Shown here in pieces: positions 17,156-26,537 of a DNA stretch of 64,000 nt. This DNA comes from an uncultured Alsobacter sp. (lineage in GTDB: Bacteria; Pseudomonadota; Alphaproteobacteria; Rhizobiales; Beijerinckiaceae). Within the stretch, counting starts at the first letter, position 1; each line of letters starts with the position of its first letter. Where the stretch lies: positions 124,001 through 188,000 of the forward strand of contig NZ_CAMFHB010000001.1 in assembly GCF_945952055.1 (NCBI RefSeq), in the 5' to 3' direction. The notes beneath the pieces are model-generated. The model searched no databases, was not told the origin of the DNA, and was given only the letters and a program-made list of their open reading frames with translations. The translations under genes and the position numbers were made by a program.

Positions 17156-17974
17156 TCAGTCGGGCTTGCGCGGGGGCGGCGGGGACAGCGGCATTCCGCC
17201 TTTGCCCGTTTCCACGAACACGCGCAATTCGTCCATCGAGGAGAAGCGGAAGCGCCCCTGCGGCGTTTCCGCCTCGATGGCGCTGTCGGAGTACATGAAA
17301 TAGGTGTGCTCGCCGGACGCGTAGGTGGCGACGAGCTCGCGCTCCTTCGTCCCCTCGCCGCCCGCGCCCTCGGCGGTGGCCGGCGTGTCGGAGCCTGTCT
17401 CGTCCCGTTCGACAGCGTCCTTGTCGTCCTGCGCCATGTCCTCGGCGGAGGCCTTGGCATCCGCCGCCGCGGACGGTTCCGACCCGGCGTTCGCCGCGGC
17501 GCGGTCGGATCGGTCGGGATCGGGGGTGGCGAGTTCGGCCTTGTCGCCTTCCGCCTCGGGCGCGAGCGTCGGGCGCAGGGTGGGCGTCAACGGATCGACC
17601 GGGGGACTGTCGGCGGGCTTGGCCGGACCGGGCTCGTCATGCGCGCCGCGGACCCCGGCGTCGGCCGGAGCCCGGTCGGCCGCGACGACCGCGGCGGCGA
17701 CGGAGGCCGCGGTCACGGCGGGAAGCTCGGGCGCCACCACGACGGGCGCCGCCACCGGAACGATCTCACCGGCCTCGACCAGTTCCCGAATCTTCTTGAG
17801 TTCCGAGAGACATGCGGTCAGTGCCACCATCAGCAGCCCGGCGCAGGCCATCGCGACTCCCGCGACCGCCATGGTCGAGCCGGTCTCGGTCCTGATCGTG
17901 TCGGCGCCGTAGACGGCCGCCGCGCCTCCGCTCAGCGTGAGCAGAGCCGAGATGACATAAAGGAGGAAGACCAT
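17156..17974 (-). CDS. Two-pass membrane protein with acidic low-complexity region, unknown function
   Basis: A 272-residue product when begun at ATG 17974, just before a hydrophobic segment (MVFLLYVISALLTLSGGAAAVYG); a second membrane helix follows near 40-60. Between lies nothing recognisable, and residues 70-215 are a disordered stretch rich in Ala, Asp, Pro and Glu. The last 50 residues (TYFMYSDSAIEAETPQGRFRFSSMDELRVFVETGKG) look folded and may be the functional part. An upstream ATG at 18043 adds polar residues without a ribosome site. It is convergent with ptrB and divergent from sodB. Function unknown. Confidence 0.65.
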   Translation of the reverse strand: MVFLLYVISALLTLSGGAAAVYGADTIRTETGSTMAVAGVAMACAGLLMVALTACLSELKKIRELVEAGEIVPVAAPVVVAPELPAVTAASVAAAVVAADRAPADAGVRGAHDEPGPAKPADSPPVDPLTPTLRPTLAPEAEGDKAELATPDPDRSDRAAANAGSEPSAAADAKASAEDMAQDDKDAVERDETGSDTPATAEGAGGEGTKERELVATYASGEHTYFMYSDSAIEAETPQGRFRFSSMDELRVFVETGKGGMPLSPPPPRKPD

Positions 17975-18200
17975 CGTGATCCGCTGGTTGATTGTCCGGC
18001 TTGCGTCAATGCGCCGGTAACACGTGGACTTGGCTCCGTCCATGCCGGACGGCGGCTCACGCGGTTAATTCCCGTCCCCCACCTGGAGATCCGCAAATAT
18101 CCGGACGCCCCTGTTGAAGCCGGACGGCGGGAAGCCTAACTTCCGAACCGGACCGAAGCCCGGCCCTTTCGCGGCCAGCCTGCCTTCAGAGGAGACTTCC

Positions 18201-18800
18201 ATGTCGTTCACCCTCCCCGATCTTCCCTACGCCCATGATGCGCTTCAGCCCTACATGTCGCGGGAGACGCTCGAGTATCACCACGACAAGCATCATCTGG
18301 CCTACGTGAACAACGGCAACAATCTGCTGAAGGGCACGGAGTGGGAAGGCAAGTCGCTCGAGGAGATCGTGGTCGGCTCGTATGGCAAGAATGCGGGTCT
18401 CTTCAACAACGCCGGCCAGCACTACAACCACCTCCACTTCTGGAAGTGGATGAAGCCGAATGGCGGCGGCTCCCTGCCCGGCGAACTCGAGAAGGCCGTG
18501 GTCAGCGCGTTCGGCTCCGTCGACAAGATGAAGGAGGACTTCATCGCCGCGGGCACCACGCAGTTCGGCTCGGGCTGGGCCTGGCTGGCGGTGAAGGACG
18601 GCAAGGTCATCGTGTCCAAGACCCCGAACGGCGAAAGCCCCCTGGTCCAGGGCGCCACGCCGATCCTCGGCGTCGACGTGTGGGAGCACTCCTACTACAT
18701 CGACTACCGCAACCGTCGCCCCGACTACCTGAAGGCCTTCATCGAGAACATGGTCAACTGGGAGTACGTGGCCGAGCGTTTCGCCGCCGCGACCAAGTGA
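18201..18800 (+). CDS. sodB: Superoxide dismutase, Fe type
   Basis: A 199-residue cytoplasmic enzyme that dismutates superoxide. The GAGGAGA site before ATG 18201 decides the start. Metal ligands are H27 (LEYHHDKHH), H77 (QHYNHLHFW) and the Asp and His of GVDVWEHSYYIDYRN. The active-site Gln lies in the N-terminal half (Q73 in NNAGQHYNH), as in iron enzymes, while the position used by manganese enzymes carries Gly (PNGESPL); this favours Fe. A strong terminator follows, so it is probably monocistronic. Confidence 0.95.
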   Translation: MSFTLPDLPYAHDALQPYMSRETLEYHHDKHHLAYVNNGNNLLKGTEWEGKSLEEIVVGSYGKNAGLFNNAGQHYNHLHFWKWMKPNGGGSLPGELEKAVVSAFGSVDKMKEDFIAAGTTQFGSGWAWLAVKDGKVIVSKTPNGESPLVQGATPILGVDVWEHSYYIDYRNRRPDYLKAFIENMVNWEYVAERFAAATK

Positions 18801-18823
18801 CCGGCAGTCAGGATCGAACACCG

Positions 18824-18849
18824 ACGGCGGCCCCCTGGGCCGCCGTTTT
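18824..18849 (+). terminator. Intrinsic terminator of sodB
   Basis: ACGGCGGCCC (18824-18833) and GGGCCGCCGT (18837-18846) form a perfect ten-base stem with a three-base loop, followed by TTT. It lies 23 bases after the sodB stop and may also serve the convergent chemoreceptor gene. Confidence 0.85.
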
Positions 18850-18852
18850 CGT

Positions 18853-20523
18853 TCAGGCCGCCGACATGGCCTGCAGGAAGCGGTCGACGGTGGCGTGGAG
18901 GTGCTTGGCCTGCTCCGCGACGTCCATTGCGGACTGGTTCACCTGGGCCGCCGATTGATCGGTCTCCGCCACCACCGCATCCAGCTCGCGCATGTCGCCG
19001 GCGGCGCTTTCGGTGCCCCGCGCGGCCCTGGTCACGCCTTGCGTGATCTCGACCGTGGCCGAGGCCTGCTGTCCGACCGCCTGGACGATGCCGGAGGTGA
19101 AGCCCTCGACCTCCTCCATCTGGCTCGCGATGGCCTCGATGGCATTCACGGCGGAGGCCGTCGCCCCCTGGATCGAGCTGATCTGCTCGGCAATCCGTTC
19201 GGTTGCCTTGGCGGTCTGGCCCGCGAGGCTCTTCACTTCCGAGGCGACGACGGCGAAGCCGCGGCCGGCCTCGCCGGCGCGGGCGGCCTCGATGGTCGCG
19301 TTGAGCGCCAGGAGATTGGTCTGGGCCGCGATGGCCTGGATGAGGTTCACCACCTCGCCGATGTCCCGGGCCTTTCCGGCCAGGCTCTGCACGGTCGCGG
19401 TCGTGGCGCGGGTCGTGTCCGTGGCTGCGACGACGATGCTGCGCGTCTGCGAGACCCGGGTCTCGATGTCGGTGATCGCCGCCGTCAGGGCCTCGGCCGC
19501 GCGCGCGACGTTCTGAACGCTTTCCGACGCGTCGCGGGTCGCCCGCGCGGCACCCTTGGCGCGCTGCGTGCTCTCGGCGGCGATGCCGGTGAGGGTCCGC
19601 GCCGCGAAGGTCATCTGCTCGGAGTTGGCCGAGACGCTCTGCAGAGCGTCGCGAACGGCGGAGCGGAAATTGGCGACGAGCGCGTCGATGGTGCGCTCGC
19701 GTTCGGCGCGCGCGGAACGGTCCGAGGCGTCGCGGGCCTGGAGAGCCTGGCGCTCCTGCAACCCCTCCTTCACCAGGGCGACGGCATGGGCCAGCGCGCC
19801 CAGTTCGTCGCCGCGGCTGACGGCCGGGACCTCGACCGACAGGTCGCCGTCCGCCAGGCGGCGGGCCGCGGCCGCGAGCTCGCGAATGGGGCCGGTCAGG
19901 CGGTTGAGGACGAGCCAAAGCGTCAGCCCGACGGTGAGGATGGCGACGGCCGCGAAATGGGCGGCCGGAACGATGGCCGAGGCGACGGCGGCGTCGAGAT
20001 AGCCGCGGTCGAAGCGCAGGATCAGCACGCGGCGGGTCTCGCCCGCGAGCAAGGGGAGAGCGGCGGACTGGAAGGTGGCGTCGTCGTCCTGGACCGTCGC
20101 GTTCTCGGGGAGCGAAGCCCGGGTGGCGAGGCCGAACTGCTTGCGGACCAGGTCGGGCGTCAGCGGCTGGCCCGCGGCGTTGACCGCGCCGAGCGTCTGG
20201 CCGGTCTGGTCCAGGAGAAGCGCGCCGTCGGCGCCGCTGCGGGACACGATGTCGCGCAGGATCGCAGGAACCGAGCCATTCCCCGCGCCGCGCAGGGCTG
20301 ATGCGGCGAGGCCCGCGGCCAGCGCGGATTTCGCCCGCACGTGATCGTCCAGCGTCTTTTCGACGAAGCTGCGGGTGTTCCACTGCGACAGGACCATCGC
20401 GGCCGCGAGAAGTGCTGCCAGCACCGTCGCGACCGAAAAGATCAGAAACGCATGGAGGGACTTGCGAGGCGCCAGGGTCACACGATGGTCCGGAAGCTCC
20501 AGCTCAAACGCCGTCACAATCAA
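18853..20523 (-). CDS. Methyl-accepting chemotaxis protein
   Basis: A 556-residue receptor: cytoplasmic tip, membrane helix near 24-45, a periplasmic sensor of about 130 residues, a second helix near 180-205, a HAMP segment ([25 protein letters not shown]) and the signalling domain with the conserved hairpin tip [37 protein letters not shown]. No C-terminal CheR-binding pentapeptide is present. The ligand cannot be predicted. No che genes are nearby. It shares the strand with the YdjC-family gene but is separated from it by only 33 bases, so it may be cotranscribed. Confidence 0.93.
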   Translation of the reverse strand: MIVTAFELELPDHRVTLAPRKSLHAFLIFSVATVLAALLAAAMVLSQWNTRSFVEKTLDDHVRAKSALAAGLAASALRGAGNGSVPAILRDIVSRSGADGALLLDQTGQTLGAVNAAGQPLTPDLVRKQFGLATRASLPENATVQDDDATFQSAALPLLAGETRRVLILRFDRGYLDAAVASAIVPAAHFAAVAILTVGLTLWLVLNRLTGPIRELAAAARRLADGDLSVEVPAVSRGDELGALAHAVALVKEGLQERQALQARDASDRSARAERERTIDALVANFRSAVRDALQSVSANSEQMTFAARTLTGIAAESTQRAKGAARATRDASESVQNVARAAEALTAAITDIETRVSQTRSIVVAATDTTRATTATVQSLAGKARDIGEVVNLIQAIAAQTNLLALNATIEAARAGEAGRGFAVVASEVKSLAGQTAKATERIAEQISSIQGATASAVNAIEAIASQMEEVEGFTSGIVQAVGQQASATVEITQGVTRAARGTESAAGDMRELDAVVAETDQSAAQVNQSAMDVAEQAKHLHATVDRFLQAMSAA

Positions 20524-20556
20524 GGATTCTCGTAAAGGTGGTGTTAAATGGCTAGG

Positions 20557-21423
20557 TCAGTCTTGAAAATTGCAAAATCTGACGAGTGACAACCCCGCCT
20601 CGGCCAGTGCCGCCGGAAATGCCGGCCCCGCCAGGAAGGCGTGCTCGAGGGGACGCGTCTCGACCACGGGGTCGAGCCTGCGCAAGTCCTCGTCGACATG
20701 GCCCGGATGGCACATGACGAGATGCCTTGGGCCCGGCACCCGCAGGAACGCCGCGAAATCCTCCCCGAAGTCCCGCCCGGGATCGAACGGGCTCACTCCG
20801 GCGAAACCGTCGTTGGACCGGAAGCCCTGGGCCACGAGGCTTCGCGACCAGAACATCGACAGCCCCGCGATCACCAGCGCCTTCGGCACCGCGACGCCGC
20901 GGGCGAGGATGGCCCCGGGCGTGTCGAAGGGATCGCGGATCCACGGCAGGGCCGCCCCGCCATAGGCCCGGCGGGCGCTCCTCAGCAGGGCCTGGCGCAC
21001 CACCGGCAGCACGTGCACGTGCTGGTGGCCGTCGATGAAGTCGGGCAGGCGGCCGAAATGCGTTTCGAAGGCCTCGAGCTGGCGGGAGATCTCGGCTTCC
21101 ACCGCCTGCCCGTCGAGTTGCCGCGAGAAGGCCCGGCGGGCGAGCGCGCCGAAGCCGGGCAGTTCGCCCGTCTCGGCCAGTGTCCTCACCGGCGCGAGGG
21201 GCGCTCCCAGCGTCAGGTTGAGATGCAGCCCGAGGTCGGCCTTGCCGTCGAAGGCCCTCAGGTCGGGCGCCAGGTCCGCCCAACGCCGGAAGGACGTCAT
21301 GACGCCGGTTCCCGATAGACGGCCATCCGCCAGCAGCGCGAGGATGGATCGGCTGACGCCCGCGGTCATCGCGAAGTCGTCGGCGATCAGGCAGACCTGG
21401 GTCGGGCGAAAGGAGCGGCGCAT
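20557..21423 (-). CDS. ChbG/HpnK (YdjC) family carbohydrate deacetylase
   Basis: A 288-residue predicted zinc-dependent deacetylase. Family motifs are CLIADDFAMTAGVSRSI (the metal-binding Asp pair), LGLHLNLT, FIDGHQHVHVLP and a C-terminal MCHPGHVDEDL. YdjC-fold enzymes remove acetyl groups from N-acetylhexosamines; members include ChbG, HpnK and the lipid-A-modifying NaxD. The start at 21423 is preferred, with an ATG at 21456 as an alternative. It is divergent from an ArnC-like glycosyltransferase, as expected for a NaxD-type pair acting on polyprenyl-phosphate hexosamine. That role is inference. Confidence 0.85.
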   Translation of the reverse strand: MRRSFRPTQVCLIADDFAMTAGVSRSILALLADGRLSGTGVMTSFRRWADLAPDLRAFDGKADLGLHLNLTLGAPLAPVRTLAETGELPGFGALARRAFSRQLDGQAVEAEISRQLEAFETHFGRLPDFIDGHQHVHVLPVVRQALLRSARRAYGGAALPWIRDPFDTPGAILARGVAVPKALVIAGLSMFWSRSLVAQGFRSNDGFAGVSPFDPGRDFGEDFAAFLRVPGPRHLVMCHPGHVDEDLRRLDPVVETRPLEHAFLAGPAFPAALAEAGLSLVRFCNFQD

Positions 21424-21564
21424 GGGCGGATTCGGGCAGGATCGGGCGCTCACCATGCGCGGGACGGGGCCTTGCCGCAATGTCGGCCTGCTGGACATCC
21501 ATGTTGGCTCGGCGCAGTGTCCAGCCGACATCGGAGCCGCGCGCCGGTCAGCACGAGATTCGCC

Positions 21565-22566
21565 TTGTCCGCCCCACCCTCTTCCGCTCCAGAACTCTCC
21601 GTCGTCGTTCCCGTCTTCAACGAGGGCGGCAATGTCGAGGCTCTCGCCGCCCGGCTGGCGCCCGTGCTGGACCGTGCCGTCGCCAGCTGGGAAGTCCTGC
21701 TCATCGACGACGGGTCGCGCGACGACACCCTCTCGCGGGCGAAGGGCCTGAACGAGCGCGACCCGCGCTTCAGGACGGTCTCGTTCAGCCGCAACTTCGG
21801 CAAGGAGATCGCCATCGCGGCCGGGCTCGATCATGCCCGCGGGCGGGCCGTCGTGATCATGGACGCCGACCTGCAGCATCCGCCCGAAATGATCGAGACC
21901 TTCGTCGCCCATTGGCGGGAAGGCTATGCCATGGTGTTCGGGCAGCGGACGGACCGCGAGGCCGACGGCCCGATCCGCCGGGCGCTGACGCGCGCCTTCT
22001 ATCGCCTGTTCGCCGCCTTCGGCGAGACGCCCCTGCCCGACGGGGCCGGCGATTTCCGCCTGCTCGATCGCAAGGCGGTCGATGCCCTGCGGGCGATGGG
22101 CGAGCGGGCCCGGTTCTCGAAGGGCCTCTATGCCTGGATCGGCTTCCGCTCCAAGGGCGTGCCGTTCGACGTCGCCCAGCGCGCCAGCGGCACGAGCAAG
22201 TTCAATGCGCGCAAGCTGTTCCGCTTCGCGTTCGACGGCATCACCTCCTTTTCCACCTTGCCCCTCAAGCTGTGGACCTATGTCGGCGTCGTCGTCTCGG
22301 CCTGCGCCTTCGTGCTCGCCATGTACTTCGTCATCGACACGCTGATGCGCGGCGTGGACGTGCCGGGCTATGCCTCGCTGATCGTGTCGGTGATGTTCTT
22401 CTCGGGCGTGCAGCTCATCTCGCTCGGCATCATCGGCGAGTACATCGGGCGCATCTTTGCCGAGGTGAAGCGGCGTCCGCTCTACATCGTGGGCGATCGC
22501 GTCGGCTTCGACGAGCCCGACCCCGCCTCGGTGTGGGTGGCGCGGGACGAGCGCCGGCGAGCCTGA
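21565..22566 (+). CDS. Family 2 glycosyltransferase, ArnC/GtrB (DPM1) type
   Basis: Around 333 residues. The catalytic domain begins LSVVVPVFNEGGNVE and shows LLIDDGSRDDT, the metal-binding MDADLQHPPE and the acceptor region SGTSKFNARKL; two C-terminal membrane helices (near 237-262 and 274-298) complete the polyprenyl-phosphate glycosyltransferase layout. These enzymes load a sugar onto undecaprenyl phosphate at the cytoplasmic face. In-frame starts are weak: TTG 21472, GTG 21517 and TTG 21565, none with a strong ribosome site; 21565 gives the usual N-terminal length. It is followed three bases later by murJ. Sugar unknown. Confidence 0.87.
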   Translation: MSAPPSSAPELSVVVPVFNEGGNVEALAARLAPVLDRAVASWEVLLIDDGSRDDTLSRAKGLNERDPRFRTVSFSRNFGKEIAIAAGLDHARGRAVVIMDADLQHPPEMIETFVAHWREGYAMVFGQRTDREADGPIRRALTRAFYRLFAAFGETPLPDGAGDFRLLDRKAVDALRAMGERARFSKGLYAWIGFRSKGVPFDVAQRASGTSKFNARKLFRFAFDGITSFSTLPLKLWTYVGVVVSACAFVLAMYFVIDTLMRGVDVPGYASLIVSVMFFSGVQLISLGIIGEYIGRIFAEVKRRPLYIVGDRVGFDEPDPASVWVARDERRRA

Positions 22567-22569
22567 CGC

Positions 22570-24096
22570 GTGTTTCGCCAGATCCTGTCCGTCGGCGGCT
22601 TCACCCTGCTTTCGCGGGTCACGGGCTTCGTCCGTGACATCGTCATGGCGGCGATCATGGGCACGGGGCTCGTGGCCGACGCCTTCGTCGTGGCCCAGCG
22701 CCTTCCCAACCATTTCCGTGCGATCTTCGGCGAAGGCGCCTTCAACTCGGCCTTCGTGCCCAGCTACGCCAAGGCGCTGGAGAGCCAGGGCCAGCAGGCG
22801 GCCACGCTGCTGGCGGGCCGGCTCCTGACGCTGCTGGCGATCGTGCTCACGATCGTCACGGCGCTCGCCATCGTCTACATGCCCTCGCTGGTCGCGCTGC
22901 TCGCGCCAGGCTTTCCGGATGAGCCCGAGAAGTTCGCGCTGGCGGTGACGCTGACGCGCATCACCTTCCCCTACCTGCTGTTCGTGACGCTGGTCACGCT
23001 CGTCTCCGGCGTCCTCAACGCCGCCGACCGGTTCGCGGCGGCGGCGGCGGCGCCCATCCTGCTCAACGTCACGGTCGTCGCGGCGCTGGCCGTCGCCTTC
23101 CTGTTTCCCACCGCCGGACATGCCGCCGCCTGGGGCGTCGCGGTCGCCGGGGTCCTCGAGCTGCTTCTCGTCGTGTTCGACGCGCGCCGGGCGGGCATCA
23201 TGCCGGTCCCCCGGGGCATCGTGCTGGATGCCGGCATGCGCCGTTTCTTCCGCACCCTCGGGCCGGCGGTCATCGGATCGGCGGGCGTGCAGATCGCGAT
23301 GTTCGCCGACACGATCATCGCGTCGCTCCTGCCGACGGGGGCCGTTTCCTCGCTGTACTACGCCGACCGGCTCTACCAGCTGCCCGTGGGCGTGATCGGC
23401 ATCGCCGCCGGGACCGTCGTCCTGCCGGCCATGGCCCGCCGCCTTGCGGTGGGCGACGAGGACGGCGCGGCCGCGGCGCAGAACCGCGCGATGGCCTTCA
23501 CCCTCGCCATCGCGGCTCCGTTCTTCGTGGCTTTCCTCCTGATCCCGACGCTGATCATGGAGGCGCTCTTCATGCGCGGCGCCTTCGACGCGCACTCAGC
23601 CGCCGCGGCCGGCGCGGCGCTCGCGGCCTACGGCATCGGCCTGCCCGCCGTCGTGCTGATCCGCTCGGCCATCGCCAGCTTCCACGCGCGCCAGGACACG
23701 GCGACGCCGCTGATCGCGTCGTTCTCCGGCATCGGCGTCAACCTGGCGCTGAAGCTCGTGCTCTACGCCCCGCTGGGTGCTCCGGGCCTCGCGCTGGCGA
23801 CCGCGGCCGGTGCCTGGGTGAACTTCGCGCTCCTGGCGTTCCTGGCCTTGCGCCGGCGGGCGATGCGGCCGGACCGGGGCCTGAAGCTGACGCTCGTGGC
23901 CGTGCTCGTCAGCGTCGCCGCCCTGGTGCTCTACACGCTGCTCGCCCACAGGCCGCTGGCGACGCTGGCTGCGGGCGTGCCTTCCGCCCATGCCATCGTG
24001 CTGCTCGCCCTGCTGGGGGGTGGCGGAGCGATCGTCTATTTCGGGCTGCTCTTCGGCCTGCTCAAGGCTTTACGGGTCCCCTTACGCCGGGCGTGA
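22570..24096 (+). CDS. murJ: Lipid II flippase MurJ
   Basis: A 508-residue integral membrane protein with about 14 helices that flips lipid II across the inner membrane for peptidoglycan synthesis. The start (GTG 22570, MFRQILSVGGFTLLSRVTGFVRDIVMA) and the motif LPNHFRAIFGEGAFNSAFVPSY are typical of MurJ/MviN. Length is normal. It follows the glycosyltransferase by three bases, suggesting cotranscription. The 3' end overlaps the convergent gene at 24062-24451 by 35 bases. Being essential in most bacteria, it is probably expressed constitutively. Confidence 0.95.
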   Translation: MFRQILSVGGFTLLSRVTGFVRDIVMAAIMGTGLVADAFVVAQRLPNHFRAIFGEGAFNSAFVPSYAKALESQGQQAATLLAGRLLTLLAIVLTIVTALAIVYMPSLVALLAPGFPDEPEKFALAVTLTRITFPYLLFVTLVTLVSGVLNAADRFAAAAAAPILLNVTVVAALAVAFLFPTAGHAAAWGVAVAGVLELLLVVFDARRAGIMPVPRGIVLDAGMRRFFRTLGPAVIGSAGVQIAMFADTIIASLLPTGAVSSLYYADRLYQLPVGVIGIAAGTVVLPAMARRLAVGDEDGAAAAQNRAMAFTLAIAAPFFVAFLLIPTLIMEALFMRGAFDAHSAAAAGAALAAYGIGLPAVVLIRSAIASFHARQDTATPLIASFSGIGVNLALKLVLYAPLGAPGLALATAAGAWVNFALLAFLALRRRAMRPDRGLKLTLVAVLVSVAALVLYTLLAHRPLATLAAGVPSAHAIVLLALLGGGGAIVYFGLLFGLLKALRVPLRRA

Positions 24097-24451
24097 CCGG
24101 CCGGCCGTCGCCGCGGGGGCGGGCTGCCGGAATGCAGTAGGCATAGCCCGGCGGCCGCCAGATCGCGGCCACGCCCTGCACCCAGGTCTCGCAGTCGACC
24201 TGCTCGAAGAAGCAGCGCTCGGCCTCCCGCCAGTCGGTGAACTCGCGCTCCGCCGACCTGTCCATCGGGCGCCCGCCGGCCACGCGGCCGATCCACAGCA
24301 CCTGCGGCCCGTAGTAGGGCACCATCACGGTGCAGCTGCCGCCCCGCTCACGCGTGTAGCGCAGCGTGTGCTCCGGCGAGACCGGCGGCTGGGTGAACCC
24401 CGCCAGGGCCGGCACGACGGCCAGCAGGGCGAGGCGGCAAAGGGTACGCAT
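24062..24451 (-). CDS. Small secreted protein of unknown function
   Basis: A 129-residue product with a plausible signal peptide (MRTLCRLALLAVVPALAG, cleavage near residue 18-20). The mature part holds four Cys residues (SCTVMV, RCFFEQVDCETW, YAYCIP) that could form disulfides, and ends in a basic Pro/Gly tail. No family recognised. An ATG nine bases upstream is an alternative start. Its last 35 bases overlap the end of convergent murJ, so the C-terminal tail is constrained by murJ coding and may not be functional. Confidence 0.6.
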   Translation of the reverse strand: MRTLCRLALLAVVPALAGFTQPPVSPEHTLRYTRERGGSCTVMVPYYGPQVLWIGRVAGGRPMDRSAEREFTDWREAERCFFEQVDCETWVQGVAAIWRPPGYAYCIPAARPRGDGRPVTPGVRGPVKP

Positions 24452-24510
24452 GACAAACATCCCGGGTCCGCCGGGAAGCTTGCCGCGTCAGGGTGAACAG
24501 GCGGTAACCG

Positions 24511-25365
24511 TCACCCGGCGTGCGCGAACTCCCAGTAGAGCGCGCGGGCCTTGGCGTAGAAGGGTCCCGGCTGCAGCGAACGGTCCTCGATCCGCGTGAT
24601 GGGCTGCACCTTGCCGTAGTTTCCGGCCGAGAAGATCTCGTCCGCCTCCAGGAAATCCCTGTGCGACAGCGTGCTCTCGCGGACGGTGTGACCGGCCTCG
24701 CGCAGCAGCGCGATGACCCGAGCGCGGGTGACGCCGGCCAGGAAGCATCCGTTGGCGGCCGGCGTGTGGACGACGCCGTCCTTGACCATGAACACGTTGG
24801 CGGACCCCAGTTCGGCGATGTTGCCGAGCATGTCGAGCACGAGGCAGTTGTCGAAGCCCCGCTCGTTGGCCTCCATGATCGCCCGGGCGTTGTTGGGGTA
24901 GAGGCAGCCCGCCTTGGCATTCACCGGCATCGTCTCGATGGTCGGCCTGCGGAAGGGCGACAGCGTGATCGACGAGCCGGTGGGCTGCGGCATCGGCGCC
25001 TCGTAGATGCACAGGCAGAAGCGGGTGCTCTCCGGATCGACGGCGACCGCACCGCGGCCGCTCTGCTCGGCCCAGTAGCTCGGGCGGATGTAGAGCTCCG
25101 GGTTGGGGCCGAAGCGGCGGACGCCTTCGTGCGTCAGCGTGCGCATGGCGTCGACCGTCATGGTGGGCTTCAGCCGCAGCGCCACGGCCGACCGGTTGAC
25201 CCGTTCCAGATGCGCGTCGAGGTCGGGCATGACCCCCTCGAAGGCCCGGGCGCCGTCGAACACCGAGGAGCCCAGCCAGAAGGCATGGGAGCGCGGCCCC
25301 ATGATGGGCGGATTGCCCTCGTGCCACTCACCCTCGAACCACGTCCATGTCTGCGACCACGCCAT
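24511..25365 (-). CDS. Class IV aminotransferase, branched-chain type
   Basis: A 284-residue PLP enzyme of fold type IV. The PLP lysine is K151 (NAKAGCLYPN), and E185 in NIAELGSANVFMV corresponds to the glutamate facing the pyridine nitrogen. The opening FEGEWHEGNPPIMGPRSHAFWLGSSVFDGARAFEG matches branched-chain aminotransferases, which interconvert Leu, Ile and Val with their keto acids. D-amino acid or aminodeoxychorismate variants share the fold, so substrate is probable rather than proven. It lies downstream of cysA on the same strand after a 109-base gap. Confidence 0.85.
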   Translation of the reverse strand: MAWSQTWTWFEGEWHEGNPPIMGPRSHAFWLGSSVFDGARAFEGVMPDLDAHLERVNRSAVALRLKPTMTVDAMRTLTHEGVRRFGPNPELYIRPSYWAEQSGRGAVAVDPESTRFCLCIYEAPMPQPTGSSITLSPFRRPTIETMPVNAKAGCLYPNNARAIMEANERGFDNCLVLDMLGNIAELGSANVFMVKDGVVHTPAANGCFLAGVTRARVIALLREAGHTVRESTLSHRDFLEADEIFSAGNYGKVQPITRIEDRSLQPGPFYAKARALYWEFAHAG

Positions 25366-25474
25366 TGCCGGAATCCCTCTCGTCCAGGGCCGGCATCCAA
25401 GGACGCGGCGAGGCCCGCGTCAACGGGTCTCCCGCGCATCTCCGGGTCGCGACGCGCGACGGATGGGAGAGCCG

Positions 25475-26506
25475 TCAGGCCGGGAAGATCCAGCACCGTT
25501 CGACCGTGATGCCGGCGTCGGCGCCCTGCGCGACGACGGCCCCGTGCGGCACGTCGATGTCGACGACGAGACCGGCGACGGTGATCTCCGCGCGGCGCCC
25601 GGCGCCGGTGCGCCGGACTGATGTGACGGTCCCCTGCAGGTGGCCGCGGCCGGCCGGAGCCAGGGCCACGCCGCCGGGCCGCAGGTACAGGTGGCCAGCG
25701 CCGTCGGCACACGGCGTCGCCGGGATCGCCAGGGCCTCGCCGTCGAGGTACGGGCGGCCGTGGCGGACCTGGACGGGCAGCGCCGTGGCGTCGCCCACGA
25801 AACCCATGACGAAGGCGGACGCCGGGTTGTCGTAGATGTCGTCGGCGCTGCCGACCTGCTCGAGCCGTCCGCGGTTCAGGATCGCGACCCGGTCGGCCAG
25901 TTCGAGCGCCTCGTCCTGGTCGTGCGTCACGAACACCGTCGTCTGGCCGGTCTTGTGATGGATTTCGCGCAGCCAGCGCCTGAGTTCCTTGCGCACCTTG
26001 GCGTCGAGGGCGCCGAAGGGCTCGTCGAGCAGCAGCACGGTCGGGTCGATGGCCAGGGCGCGCGCCAGGGCCACCCGCTGGCGCTGCCCTCCGGAGAGCT
26101 GGGCCGGGTAGCGGCCCTCGAGTCCATCGAGCTGGACGAGGTGCAGCAGTTCGAGCACGCGGGCGCGGATCTGCGTCTCGGTCGGCCGTGTCCTGCGCGG
26201 GCGCACCCGCAATCCGTAGGCGACGTTCTCGAACACCGTCAGGTGCTTGAACAGGGCGTAGTGCTGGAACACGAAGCCGACGCCGCGGTCCTGGACCCGC
26301 GTCAACGTCGCGTCCTCGCCCCGCAGCGCGATCGTGCCGGCATCGGCATGCTCGAGGCCGGCGATGATGCGCAGGAGGGTCGTCTTGCCCGAGCCCGAGG
26401 GGCCGAGCAGCGCGATCAGCTCGCCCTCGGCGATGTCGAGGTCGACGCCGGCGAGCGCCGCGTGGGCGCCGAACTGCTTGTGGATGCCGCTGGCACGGAT
26501 TCCCAA
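25475..26506 (-). CDS. cysA: Sulfate/thiosulfate ABC importer ATPase CysA
   Basis: A 343-residue ATPase that powers the CysTW permease. Walker A is GPSGSGKTT, the signature is [15 protein letters not shown], Walker B is [11 protein letters not shown] and the switch His is in VTHDQDEAL. The C-terminal OB-like regulatory domain (from about 240) is typical of CysA. The start is TTG 26506, supported by GGAGCAA seven bases upstream; frames open further upstream are shadow sequence of cysW. It is the last gene of the sbp-cysT-cysW-cysA operon. Confidence 0.93.
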   Translation of the reverse strand: MGIRASGIHKQFGAHAALAGVDLDIAEGELIALLGPSGSGKTTLLRIIAGLEHADAGTIALRGEDATLTRVQDRGVGFVFQHYALFKHLTVFENVAYGLRVRPRRTRPTETQIRARVLELLHLVQLDGLEGRYPAQLSGGQRQRVALARALAIDPTVLLLDEPFGALDAKVRKELRRWLREIHHKTGQTTVFVTHDQDEALELADRVAILNRGRLEQVGSADDIYDNPASAFVMGFVGDATALPVQVRHGRPYLDGEALAIPATPCADGAGHLYLRPGGVALAPAGRGHLQGTVTSVRRTGAGRRAEITVAGLVVDIDVPHGAVVAQGADAGITVERCWIFPA

Positions 26507-26537
26507 GGGCTTGCTCCGGTCCGCCCGCGACAGGCTG

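Noticed and set aside
14338-17460. Minus-strand open frame of over 1000 codons
   Set aside because: It lies antisense to msrB and ptrB, is Arg/His/Gly-rich low-complexity sequence with no domain, and reflects GC-rich third-position shadowing.
20557-23595. Long minus-strand frame extending the YdjC gene across the glycosyltransferase and murJ
   Set aside because: Only the first 288 residues before 21423 are family sequence; the rest is antisense shadow of plus-strand genes.
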